Assembly: GCF_030687295.1 (NCBI RefSeq)
Contig: NZ_CP117425.1
Location: 4,220,001-4,284,000 of the forward strand
DNA length: 64,000 nucleotides
Reading direction: 5' to 3'
Source of the DNA: Pseudomonas beijingensis
GTDB taxonomy: Bacteria > Pseudomonadota > Gammaproteobacteria > Pseudomonadales > Pseudomonadaceae
Shown here piece by piece: positions 56,170 through 64,000 of the stretch (positions are counted from its first letter, which is position 1; each line of letters begins with the position of its first letter). Under the pieces are notes generated by a model. The model was not told the origin of the DNA. It saw nothing but the letters and a program-made list of their open reading frames with translations, and did no database searches. Position numbers and translations under genes: made by a program.

Positions 56170-56199
56170 CGCCCGAACCCGAGCCTAAGGAAGCCGCTC

Positions 56200-58423
56200 A
56201 TGGCAATCACGCAAAATACCCGTTTGGTGCAGGTCGACAGTCCTCTCGGCGGTGATGTCCTGCTGCAGGGCATGGAAGGCAGCGAAGAACTGGGGCGGTT
56301 GTTCCACTACGAATTGGACCTGACCTCCGAAGACCGGGCGATCACGTTCGACCAGTTGCTGGGCAAGCCGATGGGCCTGACCCTGGAGCTGTACGAGGGT
56401 GGCAAACGCTATTTCCACGGCATTGTCTGCAGTTGCCGGCAGTTGACCGGGCACGGCCAGTTCGCCGGTTATCGCGTCAGTCTACGGCCCTGGTTCTGGC
56501 TGCTCACGCGCACCTCCGATTGCCGGATTTTCCAGAACAAGACGGTGCCGGACATCATCAAGCAGGTGTTCCGCGACCTCGGGTTTTCCGACTTCGAAGA
56601 CAGCCTGAGCGGTAGCTATCGCGAGTGGGAATATTGCGTGCAGTACCGCGAAACCAGCTTCGATTTTGTCAGTCGGCTGATGGAGCAGGAAGGCATCTAT
56701 TACTACTTTCGCCATGAAAAGGGCCGTCACGTGCTGGTGCTCGCCGACGCCTACGGCGCCCACTCCACGGCGCCGGACTATGCCTCGGTGCCCTTCTACC
56801 CGCCCGATCGGCAAATGCGCGAGCGCGATCATTTCTACGACTGGCAACTGGCGCGAGAAGTCCAACCCGGCTCGCTGGCGCTGAACGACTATGACTTCCT
56901 GCGCCCACGCGCCAGTCTTTGAGGTGCGCTCCAGCGTGCCGCGCAACCACACCAACGCCGACTACCCGCTCTACGATTACCCGGGTGAGTATGTCCAGAG
57001 CAACGATGGCGATCACTACGCGCGTACCCGCATCGAAGCCATTCACAGCCAGTTCGAGCGTGTGCAATTACGCGGCCGCGCCCGCGGCATCGGTTGCGGT
57101 CATGTGTTCACGCTGACAGGGTACGACCGTGCGGACCAGAACCGCGAGTATCTCGTGGTGGTCGCTCGTTATCAGATTCGTCAGGATGCCTATGAAAGCG
57201 GGCAGTCGGACGTCGCCGAACAATTCGTCAGCGAGCTGGACTGCATGGATGCCAACCAGGCCTTCCGCCCTCTGCCCCTCACGCCGATGCCCATCGTCCG
57301 TGGACCGCAGACTGCCGTGGTGGTGGGGCCCAGTGGCGAGGAAATCTGGACCGACCAATATGGTCGGGTCAAAGTGCATTTCCATTGGGATCGCCATGAC
57401 CAGTCTAATGAAAACAGCTCCTGCTGGATTCGCGTTTCCCAGGCCTGGGCCGGCAAGAACTGGGGCTCCGTGCAGCTCCCGCGGATCGGTCAGGAAGTGA
57501 TCGTCAGTTTCCTCGAGGGCGATCCGGATCGGCCGATCATCACCGGCCGTGTCTACAACGCCGAACAAACCGTGCCCTACGGGTTGCCGGCCAATGCCAC
57601 CCAGAGCGGGGTGAAAAGCCGTTCAAGCAAGGGCGGCTCACCGGCCAACTTCAATGAAATCCGCATGGAGGACAAGAAAGGCGCCGAGCAGCTGTTTATC
57701 CACGCCGAAAAAAACCAGGACATCGAGGTCGAGAATGACGAGACCCACTGGGTTGGCCACGACCGGCGCAAGACCATCGACAACGACGAAACCGTGCACG
57801 TCAAACACGACCGTACCGAAACCGTCGATAACAACGAAACCATCACCATCGGTGTGGATCGCAAGGAAAAGGTCGGCAATAACGAAACCATCTCCATCGG
57901 TGTGAACCGCACCGAAGATGTCGGCAGTAACGAGAAAATTAATATTGGTGCCAATCGCACCGAGAGCGTGGGCAATAACGAGACCATCACCATCGGTGCC
58001 GACCGCACGGAAAAAGTCGGGGCGAACGAAAAAATCACCATCGTCAGCAACCGGACCGAGGACGTGGGAGGCAACGAAACCATCGGCATCAGCGGCAACC
58101 GTAACGAAACGGTCCAGGGTAACGAAGGGATCGAGATCAACGGCAACCAGAGCACCCAGATCGGCCAGAATGAATCCCGCGACGTCGCCCAGAACCGCAC
58201 CACCAACATCAAGCAGAACGACAGCCTGGACGTCGGCAAACACTTCGCCCTCACCGCGGGTGACTCGATCAGCCTGACCACGGGCGCGGCCAGCATCACC
58301 ATGAAGAAGGACGGCACCATCGTGATCAGCGGCAAGAACATTACCATCGACGGTTCCGGCGCCATCAACATCAAGGCGAACAAGAACGTTGTCGTCAAAG
58401 GCCAGAAAATCCTGCAGAACTAG
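56200..58423 (+). CDS. vgrG1b: Type VI secretion spike protein VgrG (frameshifted)
   Basis: Joined across one frameshift, about 740 residues. The N-terminal gp27-like region begins VQVDSPLGGDVLLQGMEGSE, with REWEYCVQYRETSFDFVSRL; the gp5 OB-fold is near GEEIWTDQYGRVKVHFHWDR (about 380); then a long beta-helical spike of repeats. The frame breaks at 56918-56920 (TTT instead of TT), which restores RASLEVRSSVPRNH. Upstream aggaag fits the start at 56200. Downstream gene order equals the P. aeruginosa vgrG1b-PA0096-PA0097-PA0098-tse7-tsi7-PA0101 island, so this spike probably delivers the PAAR effector. Confidence 0.9.
57720..58240 (+). repeat. VgrG spike repeats
   Basis: Within vgrG, a run of short repeats of about 12-13 residues (variants of RTExVGxNExIxIGxN, such as RTESVGNNETITIGA) covers roughly residues 510-680. 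This is the beta-helix needle of VgrG. The DNA repeats are imperfect, so it is a protein repeat rather than a recent DNA duplication. Confidence 0.8.
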
Positions 58424-58440
58424 CCAAGGAGTGGGTGCCA

Positions 58441-58898
58441 TGACCGTTGAATATCATTTTCCCGTTTCCCCCTCCGCCACGTCCGTGCGCGTGGATGGCG
58501 TCGTGATTGGGGTGCTGCTGGATGTGCCCAGTGCGGATGCCCCTGTGGTGGCCTTCCCTTGCTGCCCCGGCGAAACCGGCCTCGCCGCGCGCACCACTAC
58601 CCCACTCGCCCGTGAAGATATCGGCGCCCAGGTCGCGCTGATGTTCGAGGCGGGCAACCTGAGCCGACCGCTGGTGATCGGTCGCATCCAGCGCCTGCCG
58701 CAAACCACAACACCAGCCGTCGCCCACCTGGACGGCGAGCGTCTGGAGTTTTCGGCAGAGCGGGAAATCGTCCTGCGCTGCGGCAAGGCGAGCATCACCC
58801 TCACACGCGAGGGCAAGGTGCTGATTCGAGGGACCTATCTCTCGAACCGGTCCTCCGGCGTGAACCGTATCAAGGGCGGTTCGGTGCAGATCAACTAG
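58441..58898 (+). CDS. DUF6484-type T6SS accessory protein
   Basis: A 152-residue protein with a DUF6484-like start (VDGVVIGVLLDVPSADAPVV, then PCCPGETGLAARTTTPL and FEAGNLSRPLVIGRIQ) and a C-terminal strand-rich part (KASITLTREGKVLIRGTYL) resembling VgrG/DUF2345 tips. It takes the position of PA0096 in the P. aeruginosa vgrG1b island. It probably helps load the effector on the spike, but no enzymatic motif is visible. Start ATG 58441 follows ggag by nine bases. Confidence 0.8.
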
Positions 58899-58913
58899 AC
58901 AGGTAGTCGACTC

Positions 58914-60029
58914 ATGGAGCTGCTCAACGCCAGCAAACTGCTTGCTGCCTACACCCAAGGCCTGGAGCCCGATGGCCGCGAATCCCTGGTGATAGTGGCC
59001 AAAGGCACTTTCAATTTGCCGCTGGACGGCCGTGCGGCAACCCTCGCCGACACCCAGCAACCGCTGCTGATGGCCGATACCTTCCTCGGCGAGCCGGGGC
59101 TCAGCGCTCCGCTGCAGGAAATGGACTTCGCCCCGGTCAAGCCATTCTGCGATGTGCTGGTACGCGGCAAGGCCTATGCTCCAGGCGGGCGGCCCGTGAC
59201 GCAGCTGGCCGCAGGCATTCGTGTCGGTCAGATGAGCAAAGCCTTTTCCGTCCTTGGCCCCCGCCAATGGCAACCGGGGCTACTGGGGGTTTCTCCCGGT
59301 TTACCGCAACCTTTTACCGAGCAGGACATCTCCTATGCCCAGGCCTACGGAGGCTCCCATCCCATGGCCAAGAATCCGGACATGCGTCATTGCTACCCGG
59401 ACAATCCAAGCGGTTGCGGTTGGTTCCCAGGCAGCATCGACAGTGCTGAAGTCGCTTACAAGCCAATGCCGAATACGGAGGAACTGGGCAAGCCGATCGA
59501 CAGCCCCTCCGGCGACTTCCGCCCCATGGCTCTCGGCCCCCTTGGCCGTAGCTGGCCGCAACGCGCCCGTTTCGCCGGTACTTACGACGAGGCCTGGTTG
59601 GCCGACTGCTTTCCGTTTCTGCCGCAGGATTTCGACAGCCGCTACTTTCAGGCCGCCCCTGACGATCAGCAGATTGCTTACCTGCGTGGCGGCGAGGAGG
59701 TGCTGCTGCTCAACCTCACGCCCCGGGAGCGCACGAGCTTTCGCATCCCCGAAATGGACGTGCCGGTGACCTTCTTTCTGAAAAAAGGCGGCCACGAGAC
59801 CGTGCAGGCGGTCATCGACACCCTGCTGATTGATACGGATTCGCTCCAGGTGCAGCTGACCTGGCGTGTCTCCCGTCCGCTGCGACGCAATATGTTCGAG
59901 ATCGCCCAGGTGCTGGTCGGCACAATGTCCACGGGGTGGTGGCGCGCCCGTGAATTGGGCAAGGATTACTACCCGTCGCTCTCCTCCCTGGTTAAAGCCA
60001 AGCAGGCGCCCGAGGAGATGGACGGGTGA
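58914..60029 (+). CDS. DUF2169-family T6SS adaptor
   Basis: A 371-residue DUF2169 protein, recognisable from LVIVAKGTFNLPLDG, DVLVRGKAYAPGGRPV and NPSGCGWFPG-like segments and RRNMFEIAQVLVGTMSTGWW. Proteins of this family act as chaperones or adaptors for PAAR effectors carried on VgrG. It corresponds to PA0097 by order. It overlaps the next gene by four bases. A role in loading the effector at 61063 is the natural inference. Confidence 0.87.
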   Translation: MELLNASKLLAAYTQGLEPDGRESLVIVAKGTFNLPLDGRAATLADTQQPLLMADTFLGEPGLSAPLQEMDFAPVKPFCDVLVRGKAYAPGGRPVTQLAAGIRVGQMSKAFSVLGPRQWQPGLLGVSPGLPQPFTEQDISYAQAYGGSHPMAKNPDMRHCYPDNPSGCGWFPGSIDSAEVAYKPMPNTEELGKPIDSPSGDFRPMALGPLGRSWPQRARFAGTYDEAWLADCFPFLPQDFDSRYFQAAPDDQQIAYLRGGEEVLLLNLTPRERTSFRIPEMDVPVTFFLKKGGHETVQAVIDTLLIDTDSLQVQLTWRVSRPLRRNMFEIAQVLVGTMSTGWWRARELGKDYYPSLSSLVKAKQAPEEMDG

Positions 60030-61063
60030 CCGCACTTTGCATCATCGGCTCCGGCATGGTCAGCGCTGTCGGCCTCAGCGCACCCGCGAGCTGCGCGGCG
60101 ATCCGCTGCGCCATCGACAACTTCCAGGAGACCCGCTTCATCGACCAAGGTGGAGAATGGCTGATGGCCGCCAGCGTACCTCTGGAACAGCCCTGGCGCG
60201 GCCGCACCAAGCTGATCAAGATGGCCGCCCGCGCCATCACCGAAGCGTTACAGAGCACCCCCGGGGTCGACCCGGAAAAGACCCCGCTGCTGCTGGGGGT
60301 GGCCGAAGCCGAGCGTCCCGGCCGTCTGGATGGTCTCGATAAAAGACTGTTGCAGGACATCGAAGCTGAACTGGGCCTGCGCTTTCATCCGGACTCCAAC
60401 ATCATCGCCCGCGGCCGGGTCAGCGCCGCCGTGGCCCTGCTTAATGCACGTACGCTGATCTACCAGGGCGGCCATCGCCACGTGCTGGTCGCCGGCGTCG
60501 ATTCGTTTCTGTGCGGACCAACCCTCGCAGCCTTCGAAGAACGCGAGCGTCTGCTGACCAGCAAGAACTCCAATGGTTTTATTCCCGGCGAAGGTGCTGC
60601 GGCCGTGGTACTGGCCGCCCCGGTTGCCAGCGCAACGCCGCAACTGGCTTGCATCGGCCTGGGGTTCGGCATGGAGAAGGCCACGGTGGAGGCCGAAGGC
60701 ATTCCCCTGCGCGCCGAAGGCCTGACTCAAGCTGTGCGGGCGGCCCTGAGCGAAGCCGGCTGTGGGTTGGAGCAAATGGATTATCGGCTCACCGACATCT
60801 CCGGCGAGCAGTACTACTTCAAGGAAGCCTCCCTGGCCCTCAGCCGGACCCTGCGCGTGCGCAAGGAGTTCTTCCATCTCTGGCACCCGGCCGACTGCAT
60901 CGGCGAAGTCGGCGCCGCCATCGGCCCGGCCATGCTCGCCGTTGCGTTGGCCGCCAGTCGCAAGGGCTACGGCGAAGGTCCGAATATCTTCTGCCACCTC
61001 GGCAACGACGCCGGCGAACGCGCCGTCGCATTGCTCAGTTACCAGACTGTGAGGGCTGCGTAA
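60026..61063 (+). CDS. Beta-ketoacyl synthase-like protein of the T6SS island
   Basis: A 345-residue thiolase-fold protein: ALCIIGSGMVSAVGLSAPAS at the N terminus, HVLVAGVDSFLCGPTLAAFE around the position of the synthase nucleophile, and FIPGEGAAAVVLAA. The second-half histidine motifs of true synthases are not clear (WHPADCIGEVGAAIGPA instead of the usual), so catalytic synthase activity is doubtful. PA0098 holds the same place in P. aeruginosa. It is possibly an adaptor for the neighbouring effector; function is unknown. Ends with a TAATG overlap into the effector gene. Confidence 0.82.
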   Translation: MTALCIIGSGMVSAVGLSAPASCAAIRCAIDNFQETRFIDQGGEWLMAASVPLEQPWRGRTKLIKMAARAITEALQSTPGVDPEKTPLLLGVAEAERPGRLDGLDKRLLQDIEAELGLRFHPDSNIIARGRVSAAVALLNARTLIYQGGHRHVLVAGVDSFLCGPTLAAFEERERLLTSKNSNGFIPGEGAAAVVLAAPVASATPQLACIGLGFGMEKATVEAEGIPLRAEGLTQAVRAALSEAGCGLEQMDYRLTDISGEQYYFKEASLALSRTLRVRKEFFHLWHPADCIGEVGAAIGPAMLAVALAASRKGYGEGPNIFCHLGNDAGERAVALLSYQTVRAA

Positions 61064-62076
61064 TGGCGAATGAGGTCTACGCCAACAATATGGAGGTTTC
61101 CTGCAAGGCGGCCGACGGCAAGTCGATTGCCTGCTTTCCGGACGTCTGCTTTACCCCGCCCCAGGCCCCACCCACCCCGCTCGGTGTGCCCATCCCCTAC
61201 CCCAACACCGGCATGGCCAAGGACACCACCAGGGGCACGCGAACGGTGAAGATCAGTGGCAAGGAGGCCATGCTCAAGGACAAGAGCTATTTCAAGACAA
61301 GTTATGGGGATGAGGCTGGAAACGCTCCAAAAAAGGGGATCATCACCGGCAAGATCAAAGGGAAAGTCTATTTCACAGCCTGGTCGATGAATGTGAAGTT
61401 TGAAGCTGAAAACGTCGTGAGAAATATGGATCTGACCACCCATAACCACGGATCGACAAGCAACACCGGCCCTTGGCCTTATCAAGATGCAATTGCGATG
61501 GATACCGCTGGTCATCCTTGCCAACCAATGGCAAACGATATTAAGACCCAATGCTCTGGTGCCAATGACAAAAGCGACAAGTGTTGTAGCAGCCGAAAAT
61601 GCCTGCTTATGCCGAAGACCCCGAACCGTTGTTGCGACGGCGCGGATGGCAAACCGATGACAGGCCACCACCTGCTTCCATCCAATGAGTTCGTCGCACA
61701 TGCCATCCGAGGCTCCGCCGACGCAACGACGAACTATAAATCGGACAAGGCCCCCTGTCTCTGTGTGGAGGGCCATAGCCATTCAAAACGTACCGAGCAT
61801 GGGCAGGTAGGGTGCAATTACACCGTCGAAAGAAATGCTTGGCTCGCTAATCCTGCCAACCGAGGCAAGGCCTATACCCTGGCCGTCGGTTGCGAGATAG
61901 GCGCGAAGTCGGCGGTTGGCAAAGTCAATGCTCCACCCGGAGCCAAAGGATGTGACAAGGAGTGCCTGCAAAAGCAGTTGGACAATGGTCACCAGAAGAT
62001 GGAATTGACGGTGAAACCCAACGATCCGCTGCCCAGGGCGAAACAGCCACCAGCCGCCATAGTATTGGACGATTAA
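61063..62076 (+). CDS. tse7: PAAR-like/DUF4150 effector with GHH-type nuclease toxin domain
   Basis: A 337-residue T6SS effector. Residues 1 to about 125 form the PAAR-like DUF4150 domain (CFPDVCFTPPQAPPTPLGVP, YPNTGMAKDTTRG). The C-terminal half is a cysteine-rich toxin with TGHHLLPSNEF, KAPCLCVEGHSHSK and GCDKECLQKQLDNGHQKME, matching GHH-signature HNH/endonuclease VII-like toxins; the His-His pair would be catalytic. Order and overlap match P. aeruginosa tse7 (PA0099), a DNase effector. From about 61400 the DNA is visibly less GC-rich, as often seen for exchangeable toxin/immunity cassettes. A cognate immunity gene follows. Confidence 0.85.
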   Translation: MANEVYANNMEVSCKAADGKSIACFPDVCFTPPQAPPTPLGVPIPYPNTGMAKDTTRGTRTVKISGKEAMLKDKSYFKTSYGDEAGNAPKKGIITGKIKGKVYFTAWSMNVKFEAENVVRNMDLTTHNHGSTSNTGPWPYQDAIAMDTAGHPCQPMANDIKTQCSGANDKSDKCCSSRKCLLMPKTPNRCCDGADGKPMTGHHLLPSNEFVAHAIRGSADATTNYKSDKAPCLCVEGHSHSKRTEHGQVGCNYTVERNAWLANPANRGKAYTLAVGCEIGAKSAVGKVNAPPGAKGCDKECLQKQLDNGHQKMELTVKPNDPLPRAKQPPAAIVLDD

Positions 62077-62091
62077 CAAGCACGGGATCTA

Positions 62092-63009
62092 ATGAAGATG
62101 AACGGAATATCAGATGCGGAGTTTATTGAAGGGGCCTTTATTCAGGAGGGTGTTAGTCCGGTCGCGGGTATCATCATCGCTGCCTGTACCATTGGCGACG
62201 ACTATGACAATCCAAAGAACAGGATTGGCGTTAGAAAGCAGGATGTCTGGCTTGAGTTCGGATTGTCTGCAGAGGCTATTCTCTCGGTTGATGCCGCGAC
62301 TGACGGCTCCGCTTACGTCTTGGGTGAGAACGGTTCAGTCGTGCGTTTCGACTGGAAATCGCCAACAACAAGAGAGGCGCTCAAAGCCTCGCGAAAGCCC
62401 TTCGCGAACGCTGCCGTCGGTAACATCGGACCACTGCGTAGAATTCGTATCCTAGGTGATGATGTGATCTGCGCAGGATCTGTCGGCCAGGTCTATCGCT
62501 TGCTCGGCGATAGGTTCGAAACGCTGCCGAAGTTAAGCGTTGGCAATCAGGATGTGACCATTGAGGATATCGCCGGAAGCAGTCGCAGCGATATGGTCGC
62601 TGTAACCTCCGATGGTTACGCTGCGCATTTCGACGGTACAAGCTGGGCCGTTCTTGATCTACCAAGCAACGCGAGTCTTACCAGTATCTGTCGGCTGGAC
62701 AACGGTCACTATGCCATTGCTGGCAAGAATGGAACCGTACTGATCGGCGTTGCAGATCAATGGTCCATTGTTCAGCCGATTGACACGAAAAGAAGCTACT
62801 GGGGGGTGGCGGCCTATAACGATCAAATATATGCAGCCCATTTGGCCGGTGTGGACAAAGTCGCCGGACAGACTCTGATCGCCTTGGACATAGAAGAAGC
62901 AGACCTCCAATTCACAGTGCTTCGAAGCAGCACCGAAGGGGTGTGGTCCTTCGCGGAGAGAACGATTGGGTTGATCCGCGATGATCAATGGCAAACGATA
63001 ATGAAGTGA
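62092..63009 (+). CDS. tsi7: Probable immunity protein for the GHH effector
   Basis: A 305-residue protein in the position of Tsi7 (PA0100). It has no export signal, as expected for immunity to a cytoplasmic nuclease. The sequence shows repeated strand-rich units (AYVLGENGSVVRFDWKS, DVICAGSVGQVYRLLGD, MVAVTSDGYAAHFDG, HYAIAGKNGTVLIGV) that suggest a beta-propeller-like fold. GC content is lower than the island's conserved genes. Start ATG 62092; an in-frame ATG two codons later is equally possible. Function is inferred from position. Confidence 0.8.
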   Translation: MKMNGISDAEFIEGAFIQEGVSPVAGIIIAACTIGDDYDNPKNRIGVRKQDVWLEFGLSAEAILSVDAATDGSAYVLGENGSVVRFDWKSPTTREALKASRKPFANAAVGNIGPLRRIRILGDDVICAGSVGQVYRLLGDRFETLPKLSVGNQDVTIEDIAGSSRSDMVAVTSDGYAAHFDGTSWAVLDLPSNASLTSICRLDNGHYAIAGKNGTVLIGVADQWSIVQPIDTKRSYWGVAAYNDQIYAAHLAGVDKVAGQTLIALDIEEADLQFTVLRSSTEGVWSFAERTIGLIRDDQWQTIMK

Positions 63010-63078
63010 CGCGTGCCAAGGGCAGGCCAAGTCATTCGAAGGTTCCTGTAGAAGAACCGCTGGAGGCGAATATTCATC

Positions 63079-64000
63079 ATGCTGGTAACTTCCATTGTTC
63101 TGGACCAACACGCCGAAGAAGCCAGCTTCCTCGCCGTCCTGCGCGACTATGCCCTGCGCGCCCCGCACTACGACATCGAGCACCTCGACAAACTCGATAA
63201 CCGCCTCGACGCCCACTTCGACGGCTTGCGAATCGCGGCCCCTGGCGGCCTGGAAACGCTACTGGCCCAGCTCGGCCCACACGCCATCGGAGAGATGTTC
63301 GCCTGCGTGGTACTGGCCTTCGAGGCGGCCAATGCAAAAGTGTTGTCGCGGCTCAGCGAGCATTTGCGCAGTGCCTTGGAAACCGAACGCGGCTACCTGA
63401 TGGCTTTGGGGTGGCTTGACTGGGAACGGGTCGCGCCCTGGATCGAACGCATGCTCTCCTCCCCCGAGCCCCTGTTCCGCCGCCTCGGTCTCGCCGCCTG
63501 CGGCATGCATCGCCACGACCCAGGCCCCGCCCTGCTGGCCGGACTTTCCGATGCCGACCTCAGCGTGCTGGCACGTGCTGCGCGCACGACGGGCGAGCTG
63601 CGCCGGCGTGACCTGCTGCCGGCGCTTCGAGCCAACCGCCAGCATGAAGACGCCGCCACGCGCTTTTGGGCCAACTGGGCCGCCACCCAAATGGGCGATC
63701 AGCAGGCCTTGGAGCCTCTGCGCTCATTCGCCGAACAACAGGGTGAATTCCAGTACCGCGCGCTCTGTGTGTTGCTGGCCTGGCAGGAACGCGAGCCCAG
63801 CATCGCCTGGATACGCCAATGGGTACAAGATCCCAGGGATCGGCGCATCGGTATCCAGGCCCTTGGGCTGCTGGGCGATCCGGTCTGCGTGCCCTGGTTG
63901 ATCCAGCAGATGAGTGACTTGCCCTTTGCCCGGGTCGCTGGCGAAGCCTTCAGCCTGATCACCGGCGCCGACCTGGCGCTACTCGACCTGGAATTGCAGA
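63079..64000 (+). CDS. TIGR02270/HEAT-repeat T6SS protein (cut by window end)
   Basis: A frame open from ATG 63079 (MLVTSIVLDQHAEEASFLAV) to the window end, at least 307 residues, so the C terminus is missing. It has repeated helical units such as LGLAACGMHRHDPGPALLAG and RIGIQALGLLGDPVCVPWLI, characteristic of TIGR02270-family proteins encoded in vgrG islands (PA0101 in P. aeruginosa). The start has ggaggcg upstream. It has no recognised catalytic motif and probably assists effector delivery. Confidence 0.82.
   Translation, partial: MLVTSIVLDQHAEEASFLAVLRDYALRAPHYDIEHLDKLDNRLDAHFDGLRIAAPGGLETLLAQLGPHAIGEMFACVVLAFEAANAKVLSRLSEHLRSALETERGYLMALGWLDWERVAPWIERMLSSPEPLFRRLGLAACGMHRHDPGPALLAGLSDADLSVLARAARTTGELRRRDLLPALRANRQHEDAATRFWANWAATQMGDQQALEPLRSFAEQQGEFQYRALCVLLAWQEREPSIAWIRQWVQDPRDRRIGIQALGLLGDPVCVPWLIQQMSDLPFARVAGEAFSLITGADLALLDLELQ

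Noticed and set aside
57577..58441. Two long minus-strand frames opposite the vgrG repeats
   Set aside because: Their repeats merely mirror the VgrG spike repeats; there is no independent start signal or known family.
60026..61063. Fatty-acid or polyketide synthase gene
   Set aside because: Although ketosynthase-like, it lies in a vgrG island in the position of PA0098 and lacks clear catalytic histidine motifs; no other synthase genes are near.

Overview
The window looks like the chromosome of a fluorescent-group Pseudomonas. The support is GC-rich coding with strong third-position G/C bias, Pseudomonas-type REP palindromes (gcgagcaagctcgctcccac), an OprD-type porin, a DUF2790 protein, and a gene order at the right end that matches the P. 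aeruginosa vgrG1b-tse7 island.

Layout. 1-849: non-coding, a long inverted repeat enclosing three REP elements. 850-3358: a LysR regulator divergent from a DSD1/D-threonine-aldolase-type PLP enzyme overlapping a RidA gene. 3536-5014: an aldehyde dehydrogenase. 5003-39898: a roughly 35-kb siderophore locus. 39954-42970: a lipocalin-like lipoprotein, an NTT/MFS-type transporter and an exported-looking SDR. 43016-45486: a DUF2790 protein and a metal-type two-component system. 45618-55729: a LysR regulator divergent from an IlvD/Edd dehydratase, two-part aconitase X, FAD oxidoreductase, aromatic-acid-type MFS, OprD porin and second MFS, which is probably a catabolic operon of unknown substrate. 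55723-56169: a RelE/ParE toxin remnant and one small doubtful ORF. 56200-64000: a type VI secretion vgrG-effector island, cut by the window end.

The siderophore locus is the most interesting part. It has a PchR-like AraC regulator, Fur-like sites, two paralogous FyuA-like receptors, an ABC system whose permease carries a degenerate M1-peptidase-like domain, two NRPSs, a YbtP/YbtQ-type ABC pair, two different imine reductases, two stand-alone methyltransferase-like proteins that look like excised pieces of an interrupted adenylation domain, a glyoxalase-like protein, and pchD, pchC, pchB and pchA. The assembly line reads ArCP-Cy-A-T-Cy-A-T, then docking-Cy-A(MT)-T-TE. It therefore starts on an aryl acid and adds three heterocyclised residues with no polyketide module, which fits neither pyochelin (two residues) nor yersiniabactin (with a PKS). 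The first A domain has a Ser/Thr-like code (DLFNLGLIH) while the other two have the Cys code (DLYNLSLIW). The predicted scaffold is salicyl-(oxazoline or thiazoline)-thiazoline/thiazolidine-N-methylthiazolidine acid.

Caution: at least nine single-base frameshifts break otherwise intact genes (second NRPS twice, both methyltransferase-like genes, the PchG-type reductase, pchC, both two-component genes and vgrG). Eight of the nine read as a single extra base, mostly lengthening a short run. I treat them as probable sequencing or assembly errors and give full-length coordinates, but real inactivation cannot be excluded from the sequence alone.
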